DNA of 64,000 nt from Anastatus disparis (GCA_017163975.1 JAFFSR010000362.1:1506501-1570500), one strand, 5' to 3'; shown: positions 31,946-42,730, counted from the first letter of the stretch. Translations and numbers: made by a program. The notes: generated by a model from the sequence alone, not told the origin.

Positions 31946-33663
31946 AAAAAAGCAAAATTACATTTTTCTAAAAAGATGCGATCAGCTGTAAGAATACAAT
32001 GGCCGTGCAAGAAGCCATGTTTCATAGTTGGCATCAACCCTAGCGGAAAAAAATGCAGAAAACAGTAAATATCCGAAAATATCAGAAGAAAACAGAAGAA
32101 AACTGATAAAAACTGCAGAAAACGAAAATTAACTGTTAAAAAATGTCGAGATTGAGACAAAGACAACAGTCATCTTCTGATTTCTTCTGATTTCTTCAGT
32201 TTTTATCAGTTTTCTGCAGTTATCTGCAATTATCAACAGTTTTATTCATTTTTCAACGTTTTTCTTCATTTATAAAAGCAATTTGAAAAGTGAAGAAATC
32301 CGGAAAAAACTGAAGACAACTGTTATATTCTGAAAATAACTGTTGAAAAGTGAAGAAAACTGAAGAAAACAGTTATATTCTGAAAATAACTGTTGAAAAG
32401 TGAAGATATCTGAAGAAAACAGTTATATTCTGAAAATAACTGTTGAAAAGTGAAGAAAACTGAAGAAAACAGCTATATTCTGAACAAAACTGTAAAAAAG
32501 TGAAGAAATCTGAAGAAAAAAGGTAATATCTGTTTAAAAATAAAGTAAAATGAAGAAAATTGGAAAAAAAATATTTTTTTACGAAAAAAGTGAAGAAAAC
32601 AGAAAATAACTGAAGAAAACTGATAATATCGGCAGAAAACTGAAGAAAACAGTTGATAACTGTTGTCTTTGTCTCAATTCCGACATTTTTCTGCCGTTAT
32701 CTTCTGTTATAAACTGTCGTCTTCAGTTTTCTTCAGTTTTCTTCTTTTTTTTTCCGCTAGGGAATGCTAATGTATAGTTTGGTACGCGCCAACTTCAAAT
32801 TCGAATTTTAAATGTAAATTGAATTTGTTTTATATGTACAATTTCTACAAATGAACACTTTTTCAACATAAAACTGTTTTATTTTATTTAAAACATAAAT
32901 ATGTAAAAAATTTAATATTATAAGAGAGAACAATATAGTTTACATCATTTGCGAACTCATTATTTTTTTTTAAATTTTCATTATAGCAAAATAAGTAATC
33001 TATTCGTTTCTTTGTTTGAAACAAAATATTTTTTGAATGACTTTATTGAATTAGCGAAACTTTGGCATATCCTAACCTTTTTAGAATGAAAATATGTTTT
33101 GAAAAGCGAATGATAAGGATTACTTAATTTTATTGCTAATATAATTTTATTATATAATATAATCTCATCAAATATTATTTTATATTATCGTTCTTTAAAA
33201 ATAAACAATTGTAAATAATTTTATTAAGATAAGCCCATATGGAAAAAATTTCTAAAAAGGTTAGGATATGCCAAAGTTTCGCTAATTCAATAAAGTCATT
33301 CAAAAAATATTTTGTTTCAAACAAAGAAACGAACAGATTACTTATTTTGCTATAATGAAAATTTAAAAAAAAATAATGAGTTCGCAAATGATGTAAACTA
33401 TATTGTTCTCTCTTATAATATTAAATTTTTTACATATTTATGTTTTAAATAAAATAAAACAGTTTTATGTTGAAAAAGTGTTCATTTGTAGAAATTGTAC
33501 ATATAAAAAAAATTCAATTTACATTTAAAATTCGAATTTGAAGTTGGCGCGTACCAAACTATACATTAGCATTGATGCCAACTATGAAACATGGCTTCTT
33601 GCACGGCCATTGTATTCTCACAGCTGATCGCATCTTTTTAGAAAAATGTAATTTTGCTTTTTT
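31946..33663. mobile_element. Long palindromic element interrupted by foldback element 2
   Basis: The left arm (31946-32037 plus 32765-33090) is the inverse of the right arm (about 33250-33663). Identity is very high, including GATGCGATCAGCTGTRAGAA and GGTTAGGATATGCCAAAG. The outermost matched sequence is AAAAAAGCAAAATTAC. The spacer is about 160 bp of AT-rich DNA. It is non-coding, with no clear target duplication. Foldback element 2 sits in the left arm only, so the right arm shows the empty site. Confidence 0.75.
32038..32762. mobile_element. Foldback element 2 with 10-bp periodic interior
   Basis: Ends CCCTAGCGGAAAAAAA at 32038 and TTTTTTTTTCCGCTAGGG ending at 32762; AA flanks both sides. 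The empty site in the right arm of the host palindrome (GGCATCAATGCTAATG, inverse of about 33563-33578) has a single AA, proving a 2-bp duplication. The interior repeats GAAGAAAACT-type 10-mers, with a higher 60-bp unit (AGTTATATTC TGAAAATAAC TGTTGAAAAG and so on, about 32340-32480). The other arm carries CAGTTTTCTTC units in inverse orientation. Confidence 0.85.
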
Positions 33664-33855
33664 GCGATATGATTTATCAAACCAAGTTTCCGCCCTTCAT
33701 TTTTCAAAAATAAAATGATCCTGAATAGGAAATTTCCCTACGAAACACGGTTTTTGAGAAATTTGATTTTTTCGAACTGAGAGATTTGTTTTTCTAATTA
33801 TCTTCGATTAACGCTTTTTTCCGCTAATTTTTAGAGTTTCCGCCCTTCATCGAAA

Positions 33856-35528
33856 TTAAATGAAGTGATCTATAAAAGGAAAACTCATTCCGATGTATAG
33901 TTTTTTCAAAAATTGTAATTTTATAAAATTATAATTTTCGATCGGTAAAGTAGCGTGAAACCATACCCTTAAACACTCTTTTTCTAAATCGTCCATGACA
34001 ATGTTTGCAAATGATGGAGAAATAGGTGAACCCATCGGTGTACCATAAATTTGTTTATAAATAACATTGTTAAAAGAGAAAAATGTATTATTAAATAAAA
34101 ACTTTGTCATTTCTATAACATCATTAAACGGTATATTACTTTTACAAATAAAATCGATACGTCTCTCTAAACTTTTTAAAACAAGTTCACATGATACATT
34201 CGTGTATAAAGACGAAACATCTAAGGAGAGCAATCGAAAATCATCTGGTATGACGACGCTTTTGATTTTATTAACAAATTCTACACTATTATTAATATGT
34301 GACTTTGGCAATTTGAGCAGCTTTTTTAAATTATAATATAATGCTTTTGATAAATTGTGAATAGGGCTATTCATGGTAGAAATAATTGGTCTTAAAAGAA
34401 TATCAACTTTATGAACCTTTGGTAGCCCATATGCCCGAGGTAATACCGTATTAGTTTGTGTTAATTCAATATCTTTATATGCTTTTTCCAGAGCTTCAAA
34501 ATTATTTAACTTTTTCATGAATTTATACACTTCTCTTTGTAGGAAGGATAACGGACATTTATTATAGATCTTATATGTGTTTATATCAGACAACAAACCA
34601 TTCATTTTCGAATTATAATCTTCAACATTCATGCAAACCATCAAATAGCTTTATCAGCTCTAGTGAAAAACAAAAAATCCTCATTATCTTTAACAAATTT
34701 TTTTGTGAAAAATAAATCGTTTTTAAATTTCTTATCTTCCATTGACAAAGACAGCTTGTTTTTTAAATTATATTTAATATTATTTACAATAATTGATCTA
34801 ACATTATTTATTATATTCAAATCTGTTTCTTTTAAACCTTCTAATTTTGACTCTACATTTTTAATTATATTAACAACCTCCACCTTGTCAATGTTAGATT
34901 TTACATTAAATTTCGGACCCAATGAAACAATATTTATAACCTCTTCCGGTAGAACTGTATTAGAAATATTTTTTATCCAACTGTCATTACTATTTTGTAT
35001 GTTTAATTCTTCAGTCTGTTTAAATTTTTCTTTATATAAGATATTAAATTTTTTATCTAAAGCTTTTGATTTTTTAAAATAAATATTTTTACTTTTAATC
35101 TCAGTCATTGTATAAAAATTATCTAAAACTTTTTTCTCAATCTTTAAATGGTCAATTTTAAATTTTAAGGCGTTCAAACGTTTATGTAAGTATTTCAAAT
35201 GTATATAACTGTCATTACACATGTATTTAAAAATTCTAAAAGACATATTGTTGTTAAAATTTAACATTCTATTTTTAAATGACTTACTGTAAAACTCGAA
35301 ACTCTTTAATGACTTTTTTAATCTCTTTACATGATTAGGAATCAATCCAATTTTTTTACAATTCAACAAAAATTGATGATGTGCGTTAGCTGTTGCAAGA
35401 TTTCTTCCCAACGTTGTCCAATTTTTCAGGTATTGTACTGCGTGAATCCCAAAATTTATAAAGATAAATCCAAAAAAACTCAATCCTTTTTGAGTGCGGC
35501 TCTTTCTACGCTGTACGCCGGTATACAT
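33856..35528 (-). pseudogene. Penelope-like element: N-terminal and RT part, inverted
   Basis: The minus strand carries the N-terminal part of a Penelope-like retroelement (35528-34641, ending ...FLFFTRADKA) and, after a one-step frame change, the reverse transcriptase (34644-33856). RT motifs: NTVLPRAYGLPKVHK, LLRPIISTMNSPIHNLSK, FRLLSLDVSSLYTNV and YGTPMGSPISPSFANIVMDD. The protein loses similarity after LEKECLRVW (about 33965), before the expected DD box, so the RT is truncated. PLEs prime at nicks or telomere-like ends and use a GIY-YIG endonuclease; here that domain is at 35616-36140 on the opposite strand. The arrangement suggests 5' inversion during insertion. It is not functional. Confidence 0.85.
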
Positions 35529-35600
35529 GATAAAATCTTAGATCTCCAAACAATGTGAAAGTAGTTATAAGAAACCAACCGCTGGGAGATAGAGCCAAAT

Positions 35601-35690
35601 AAATTTGTAAAAAGCTTGTTACTACAAAATGAATTTGTAAAAAGCTTGTTACTACAAAATGAATTTGTAAAAAGCTTGTTACTACAAAAT
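35601..35690 (+). repeat. 30-bp unit repeated three times in frame
   Basis: AATTTGTAAAAAGCTTGTTA followed by CTACAAAATG recurs exactly every 30 bp (35601, 35631, 35661) and encodes NEFVKSLLLQ repeats at the start of the endonuclease fragment. It lies at the junction between the inverted and direct parts of the Penelope-like element. Confidence 0.85.
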
Positions 35691-36140
35691 GATTATCCAG
35701 AAAAATTTATTTTATCTTGTATTACTGATAGACTGCATAAACATAAACATAACAAAGTTGACAATAATTCAAAACATCTGAGAAGCGATAATTCAATATG
35801 TACAATAGCTTTACCATTTATTCCTCGTTTCTATAGCCAATGTAATAAGTCTTTGAGGAAATTTCATATTAATACAATTCCATTGATAAATAAAAAACTG
35901 GATGATGTCATAATAATAAGAAAAGACAAACTTGAGAAAGAAAACGTAACTGGCATTGTTTACAAATTTAACTGTAAATCTTGTTTAGCATGCTATGTGG
36001 GTGAATCAAAAAGATCTCTAAAAACAAGACTCAATGAACATAAAAAATCTATTGATAAGAATACAGTTGTAGGCGAACACATGAGAGAATTTTCTCATGA
36101 GTTCGATTGGTCTGGAGCATTAATTTTGGACATTGAATAA
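35616..36140 (+). pseudogene. Penelope-like element: GIY-YIG endonuclease part
   Basis: The C-terminal segment of a PLE protein: LLLQNDYPEKFIL, IALPFIPRFYSQ, then the GIY-YIG nuclease with GIVYKFNCKSCLACYVGES (first G/Y and second Y-G motifs), KRSLKTRLNEHK (R and H/E catalytic region), VVGEHMREFSHEFDWSGALI and a terminal LDIE. Cys-x2-Cys inside the first strand region is typical of PLE nucleases. It is open to its stop at 36138, but lacks its RT and normal start, so it cannot be expressed as the usual fusion. It belongs to the same insertion as 33856-35528. Confidence 0.88.
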
Positions 36141-36654
36141 TCGATATAATGATCGATAATTTAAAAAAAAACAAACATGAAAATACATTCTATTAATTTT
36201 GTAAAAATTATTTTAATATATCTTTTTTAATACTAGCAAAAAAGTCAAGGATATTAAAAAACAATATAGATATATATTTTATACATCCAAAAGACTTAAA
36301 AATAAAATTAAGATATATTAAAAATAAAATTAAAATAATTAATAAATAAGGAAAAATTATAGTATTTAATTTTATCGTTTTATTTATGAAATATATTAAT
36401 TAATAATATTATGATTATCATAATGATATTGAAATTTATTGTGAAATATATACTTTGAATAAAACTAATATTTAAAAAAAAAGGAAATATATTAATTTCG
36501 AGTATATAAATTAAAGATACTAAATATTATAAAAAAAATAATAATTATTATTCAAATATAAGAAATAATTGGAAAATTTTTAATAATAATAATATTAAAA
36601 AACATAGAATTCAATCAGGCATTAAACTTTAAATTTAGAATAATTATAATAAAA

Positions 36655-37192
36655 AAAATTTCTGTTCTATATTATTATAAGACATGTTACAATAATATTT
36701 AATTGAAAAATATCAAGTTATAATAATTATTCTTATAAACATACTTAAACAAAGATTTAAAAGAGATAAATATTGATTGGAAAATTGTTATATAACAATA
36801 ATATAATAACAAATTGTACAAATAATAAAATGACTTTTAAAACTTTTTTTAAATATGTAATACTGATGGTGGAGGATGGATTGTAAATAGAGTCTATGGT
36901 ATAAGGAGGAAGGAATATAGACTCTCATGGTTGTGTAGGGCTACAGGCGAAGGTAACCATGGTTTTATTTTGAATAATTATATAAAAAAAAGAATAATTT
37001 TAATTAATTTCAACATGTCTTAAAATAACTTAAAATTATTATAATTGATTTTATATAATTATTTAAAATAAAACAAAAAAAGCAACGCGCCGTAATACCA
37101 TCCCTTTTTCATTATTTAATTTATATTATAAATTATTAATTGTAAGGTATTATTGACAGTACCTCTTCGGGTGGTGTGGAAATCTGTCTGAG
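36655..37192. repeat. Dispersed repeat with RNA-like stems, copy 2
   Basis: Diverged and shorter copy of 878-1560; about 170 bp between the two halves of the first stem in copy 1 are missing here. Stems: GTCTAT (36892-36897) with ATAGAC (36917-36922), TCATGGTT/AACCATG (36925-36961), GTAG/CTAC (36935-36944), GACAG/CTGTC (37155-37188). Compared with copy 1, paired bases change together (GTCTGT/ACAGAC to GTCTAT/ATAGAC, CCGTGG/CCACGG to TCATGG/CCATGG). Confidence 0.6.
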
Positions 37193-37322
37193 CAAATATA
37201 TAATTAATATTAATTTTTTTTAATAATTTTTGTTAGTACAAATTTCATTACTGACTGACATTTTCATTAATGTAAATATGCACGGGGGTTGGCGAGCAGC
37301 GCGAGCAGGGGAACCCCTGGTA

Positions 37323-37341
37323 TATATATACATATATATAT

Positions 37342-37414
<73 letters not shown>
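37323..37414. repeat. TA-rich microsatellite
   Basis: Mixed TA/CATA then pure (TA)n. The Tc1/mariner-type palindrome that follows inserted at its right end. Confidence 0.9.
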
Positions 37415-37419
<5 letters not shown>

Positions 37420-38157
37420 GAGTCCAATAAAAAAAGAGCCACCCATGAGAAAAAAAGTACTAATTAGAAAATTTTGTATTTCAACAAATGAGAGTCGTAC
37501 AGAACTCTAAGACCACTCATTTTAAACGTATTTGTAAGGACTTTTTTAAGGTGTATTGGTAATTTAATTTTGAGTACTTGTCAGGGAAATATTACGACTT
37601 AAAAATAAAAAGAAAAAAATTTATTTTCGCCTGTGTTTAAATTTGAATCATTTTTCGGCAAATGGTGGTAGAAAAATTTTACACGGCTAGTTTTAAGGGT
37701 ATTTTGCTCAACTTGAAATTCATATTTTAGTTTTTTTTTTGGTTCAAAATTGACCAAGATTTAGCGATATTTGTTCAAAAAAAGACCCTTTTTTTAAACA
37801 AATATCGCTAAATCTTAGTCAATTTCAAACCTAGAAAAAAAACTAAAATACAAATTTCAAGTTAAGCAAAATACGTTTAAAACTAGCCGTGTGAAATTTT
37901 TCTATCACCATTTTCCGAAAAATGATTCAAATTTAAACACAGGTGAATAAAAAACTTTTTTTTTCTATTTTTAAGTCGTAATATTTCCCTGACAAGTACT
38001 CAAAATTAAATTGCTAATACACCATTAAAAAGTCCTTACGAATTCGTTCAAAATGAGTGGTCTTAGAGTCCTGTACGACCCTTATTTGTTGAGATACAAA
38101 ATTTTTTAATTAGTACTTTTTTTCTCAAGGATGGCTTTTTTTTATTGGACCCCACTG
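37415..38157. mobile_element. Tc1/mariner-type palindromic MITE (743 bp)
   Basis: Ends TAGTGGAGTCCAATAAAAAA and the inverse TTATTGGACCCCACTG, flanked by TA on both sides (37413-37414 and 38158-38159). The whole element is a foldback: arms of about 365 bp pair around a centre near 37790 (AAAAAAAGACCCTTTTTTT). Short open frames in it are shadows. CAGTGGGGTCC-type ends with TA targets are typical of Tc1/mariner elements. Confidence 0.85.
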
Positions 38158-38390
38158 TATGTATGTATGTATATATATAAATAAAATACTTTTTAAGAAA
38201 GTGTACGCACGTGAGTCACGAATTTTTCTGATTTTTTAATGTTTTGGTACTATATAAAAAATGAACCTGGGCCAAATTTCAGCTCTCTAGGTGCAAAATT
38301 CGCTGAGATACAGCTGCTTAAAATCGAAAAACAGCTTTTTGGCCTTTTTTAGCTACTTTTTAACCTAGCTCTAAAACTCTTTTCCGTTAA

Positions 38391-38764
38391 GGAGATGTAA
38401 AACGGACACTACACCTGTACTTATAGATATTAGCTTCCTTTGCATTTTATTGCTGAATTCCCAGAAAAGAAATGCATTAGCTTGTAGTACGTACCATCAT
38501 GATTATTTGAATAAATTTTCAAATAAATTTATTCATTAGTTTTTAAGATATTTGGATTCTTGTACAAACTTGAAAAATTTGAATAAATAATTTTGGAACC
38601 CAAAATTCTCAATACCTAATAAATGAATGCATTTAAAAATTTAACCGAAAAATCTTCATGGTACATACTACAAGCTAATGCATTTTTTTATTGAAAATTT
38701 TGCAATAAAATGTAAAGATAGTGAATATTTATGAGTACAGGTGTAGTGTCCATTTCACATCCCC
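38391..38764. mobile_element. TTAA-flanked MITE (374 bp)
   Basis: GGAGATGTAAAACGGACAC at 38391 pairs with GTGTCCATTTCACATCCCC ending at 38764; TTAA lies at 38387-38390 and 38765-38768. The inverted arms run inward for about 60 bp with decay (GTACAGGTGTAGTGTC and its partner). It is non-coding and of unknown family, Kolobok-like by its target only. Confidence 0.8.
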
Positions 38765-38769
38765 TTAAA

Positions 38770-39046
38770 TATAAGCTTTAAATGAAGCGTGTAGCTGCAA
38801 AGGTGGCTATCTCCATTTTTTCCGAATTCATTTCATTGCATTTTCGTATACAGAACATTAAAATTTATCATGAAAAAATCATAGACCAAAATATAGGTAT
38901 AGTCTTTTTTTATGAAATGAAAAAAATATGGTGTATTGCAAAATACACTGACTTTTAAGTATAAGTACAGCAGAAAATGTTATTTCTTGAAAAAATTTTT
39001 TTGGAGATAACTACTTTTGCAGCTATACGCTTCAAATATAATTCGA
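38770..39046. repeat. Palindromic repeat next to the TTAA MITE
   Basis: AAATGAAGCGTGTAGCTGCA with GGTGGCTATCTCCA (38778-38818) is inverted at GGAGATAACTACTTTTGCAG with CTATACGCTTCAAAT (about 39003-39038). A spacer of about 185 bp separates them. The ends are not resolved. Confidence 0.55.
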
Positions 39047-39049
39047 GAT

Positions 39050-39830
39050 AATTTCATTTAAATGTAATCGGAATAGTTGATGCATAAATTTCAAATGCCT
39101 GATTTTTCTTTATTTTTTTATTTTTTACTTACCTTTAAACTACTGTAGAATTTTTTTCTCTTAATATTTTTAATCTAATTAATTTACTTTTTTTTCTCTG
39201 AAACCTTTAATTTAAGGTGTCAAGTGTTCAAATCGATTGAAAAACTTTGGAGTTATACAACTTTAAAGTCACATTAGTTTTGATTATTTTCGTTTTTCGC
39301 CTATATTTAGGTACTTCGTTTAGGTACGTTCCATTGCTTGCAATTGCTTCAAAAATTTTTTACATATTATTCATATGTAGTAGAATAAAGGAAAATAGGT
39401 TTGGAAATGGATATCGAGCAGCTTCTTATATAATATTGCTGTTTAATTTCGCGTTTTTCAATGTATTTTTACGTTTTCTACTCCAAACGCGATACTACCT
39501 TTAATTTGTTTTAGTAGAATGAAGCTTTAAAAAACTTTTATGTTACATTATATCATAATAATTAAAATCAAACGTCATATTTCTCAAGGTTTACTTGTTT
39601 TCGTAGCTCAAAAATCAATCGTGCAATAACAAATAATAACTAAATTATGTGCATTTCATATTACTCTTATATCTTCATCAATTGTAATTACGTTTATTTA
39701 TTTATACTATTAAAATGACAATTACTGTTCTTTAATTATTTTTAACAAAGTCACTTTTTAATCATTCTAATATTAAATTATTATTTTCAATATCAATATA
39801 ATTTTAAATAATTAATTAATAGTATATTAC
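39050..39830. other. AT-rich DNA, nothing recognised
   Basis: No convincing coding region, RNA gene or repeat boundary seen. An 85-codon frame near 39247 has no family resemblance. Confidence 0.5.
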
Positions 39831-39832
39831 GA

Positions 39833-40040
39833 ACCAAGGCCAGAAAAAAAAGAAATGTCTCAGATCACATGTAATTGTCGGCTGAGGCGAAGCCGAAGTT
39901 GACAAACATGTGATCTGAGGCTTTCTTTTTTACTGGCCATGGGTTGTATGCTATTTTTCTGCCCGACGACGCCAGAAAGCGGCAACTTTGTTTTGGGCAG
40001 CGGCCAGAAAGTCGTCGCTTTCTGGCCGGAGGGCAGAAAA
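39833..40040. repeat. GC-rich hairpin island 2
   Basis: Nested palindromes: AGGCCAGAAAA/CTGGCC outer pair, CAGATCACATGT (about 39862) with ACATGTGATCTG (about 39908), CGGCTGAGGCGAAGCCG inside, then TCTGCCC...GGGCAGA enclosing CGGCCAGAAAGTCG/CGCTTTCTGGCCG. It has the same GCGAAGC-type loop and base-composition contrast as the island at 24578-24768. Confidence 0.65.
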
Positions 40041-40235
40041 TTTCATTTTTATGTGAATAAAACGTACAATTTTTTTTATTCCTACAATTCTGTTAAATTT
40101 ATTAAATTTCGTTTTAATATTTAATATTTGTTTATAAATAAATTGACATTAATAAATTTATAAGTAAACCAAATTAAATTTGTCAAACAATTTCTAAAAA
40201 GCAATAAAATCTATTAATTAACAAATACATATACA

Positions 40236-40820
40236 CCCTAGTGGAAATCGAATCTGTGAATAACTGTGAATAACCGGAAATAACTGTTATAAAATGTTCA
40301 GATTGAGACAGGAATAACAGTTAGCACCAGTTATTCTCAGTTATTCTCAGTTATTTCCAGTTATTTCCAGTTATTTACAGATATTCCCAGTTATTCACAG
40401 TTGGGTTGAGAAATAATTTGAAAAATTACAGATACTATAACAGTTATTCATAGTTATTTCCAGTTATTTCCAGTTATTCACAGATATTCCCAGTTATTTC
40501 CAGTTAAGTTGAGAAATAATTTGAAAAATAAAAGGTACTAAAAAAATGATAAAAGTTAATAACTGTAAATAACTAGAAATAACTCGGAATAACTGTGAAT
40601 AACTGTTATGCATCTTTGATTTTTCTCTGATTTTTCAAATTATTTGTCAAGTCAAATGGAAATAACTGGGAATATCTGTAAGTAACTAGAAATAACTGGG
40701 AATAACTGGGAATAACTGGTGCTAACTGTTATTCCTGTCTCAATCTGAACATTTTATAACAGTTATTTCCAGTTATTCCCAGTTATTCACAGTTATTCAC
40801 AGATTCGATTTCCACTAGGG
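40236..40820. mobile_element. Foldback element 3 with 10-bp periodic interior
   Basis: Ends CCCTAGTGGAAATCGAATCT at 40236 and AGATTCGATTTCCACTAGGG ending at 40820; CA lies outside both (40234-40235 and 40821-40822), a 2-bp duplication. The interior is almost entirely 10-mers: TTATTCTCAG, TTATTTCCAG, TTATTCACAG in direct succession (about 40321-40400 and 40441-40510), with the inverse AATAACTGGG-type units in the other arm (about 40565-40740). It is non-coding and belongs with elements 1 and 2. Confidence 0.85.
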
Positions 40821-40999
40821 CATGTATATGCTTATCACCTCCATAGCTTTAAGGTTTAAGGTAGTATACTACCAAATAGAAATAATAAAGGGATAATTTT
40901 TTTTTAAATGAAAGCTTCTGACCCATATATTACGAATATATTGTGCATGTTACTGCTCAGCGGAAGCATGAATATATTCAGATCATCGTTGTGCCATGT

Positions 41000-42730
41000 C
41001 TACTGAAACGATGTCATCTAATAGTGGTGCCGAAAACGACAAAAAAAAAGAAAATCCTGAGCGTTTTTATTGGAAAAGAAAGAAAGTTTCGGAAAAAGTT
41101 TGATTAGAATGTTCCTCTTCATAGACATATTGCAGGAAGAACTTTGAAGGTTCGGCAAAGCGATGGAGCCTTATGCATCTGGTCCACTTGTTAATAATAA
41201 TTCCATTTTTGTTGAATGTAATGTTGAAGTAGGTGGTGTTGGTGCTGATAATGACAGTGGCGCAATCAAAGCCATGAGAGATTTGTGCAATCATGAAAAA
41301 TTGAAGCACTCGGATGAAAATCAAACCTCTGAAGGAGTAGAAAGGAATTGTATAGAAAAAAGAATAAGCATAAAGAACTAAATAACAAAGAAATAGCTTA
41401 TATTAAAAAATGTTTTAATCACTGAGTAAGTCAACATAAGGGAGATCCTACCGCTATGTCTAATGCTTTGAAAAATATACCTCATCACTGCTTTAATAAA
41501 CATGATAATTGTGGCGATTGGTGTGGGTATTTGAAAAATCCTAGCACATACAAACATTCAATAATAAGCGATGGTTTTCAAGATGATAAATTATTTGAAG
41601 ATCTAAAATGTTTGTTTAACACTCTAACGAAGAAGGCTTCTCAATTTTCTGCTGGAATATCAACTAATGCAAATGAGAATTTGAATAATGTAATTGCAAG
41701 TTTTGCTCCAAAATCACGTATGTATGGACTGTGTGCATCAGCTAGTCAGCGTACTGCATGTGCAATCAATAAAAAAAACGATGGGCAAATGTATTGTATT
41801 GATTTAAATGTCAAATAAACATTATCTCCTGGTAAACACACATTGCGGCACGAAAATCGAGTGGATGGATTTACTGTAAAAAAATACCAACAGCAGTCAA
41901 CTATAGAAGCCAAAAAACGTCGTTTAGTAAATAAAAAGTTAAGAAGTGAACTTAAAAATAAAAGATAAAAGTCTGAAAGTACAACTTACCGAAGTAATAT
42001 TAGATTGTTGAGCGATTATGCTTTATTAGTACAAAGTATTGATATTGATGAGAATCAACCTTTCATTATAGTATTATTCGATTTAGAAACTAATGGATTA
42101 GATAAGAGCAATAGTATCAATGGAAGAACATTTTAAAAATATTGTTGAAGGATTTGCTGATACACTATGCTTAATAAGAAAAAAAAACTGGGAAAAATGG
42201 TAAAGGTCAAAATACACTTGAAAAGCTTGCATTAGATTATAAAATTGATGCCTCCGACGCTCATAATGCTATTTCCGATGTCCAAATCTTACATAAATTA
42301 TTAATTAAACTACAAATAACTAGCTCAGATGTAATTAATGTTTGTACAAATTGGAATGATCTTGGAAAGAAAAAAGAAAGGATTAATTCAAAAAAGATCA
42401 GTTACAAGAAAAAAAAAAGAGTTTTGTTAGAGTTGAATCCGTTAGCTGATTGCACGTCAAGAGGAATGCAATTAAAAATGGTTTCTGCCAAAATTACTTA
42501 TTCTATGACTTTAAATACTTTTTAAAAATACAAATATTTAGGGGTTAAGAATCTTTTACGTGAAGATGAAAATAATGTTATTAAAGTCACAAAGAATAAG
42601 AAAATATTACAAAGTATATTTGATAGTTTAAATAAAAATAACACCCAAGTATTTGAGAAATTATATTTATTATTTCTTACATGTGAAATAAATTTTATTT
42701 TATTATTGACAAAGATATATTATTAACAGT
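41000..42730 (+). pseudogene. Mutator-like transposase C-terminal half fused to a DEDDh exonuclease, broken
   Basis: Coding blocks, plus strand: 41163-41381 (EVGGVGADNDSGAIKAMRD, holding a likely catalytic D); 41456-41815 (ALKNIPHHCFNKHDNCGDWC, NPSTYKHSI, ISTNANENLNNVIASFAPKS with a likely catalytic E in ANENLN, YGLCASASQRTACA); 41820-41970 (LSPGKHTLRHENRVDGF, basic tail); about 42055-42110 (VLFDLETNGLD, exonuclease motif I with D-x-E); about 42195-42500 (GKGQNTLEKLALDYKIDASD then DAHNAISDVQILHKLL, motif III of DEDDh exonucleases). The order matches a Hydra/arthropod family of Mutator-like transposases with a DnaQ-type exonuclease. Several stops and frameshifts break it. The N-terminal part is missing; a comparable N-terminal fragment lies at 54197-54960. 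Confidence 0.7.
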
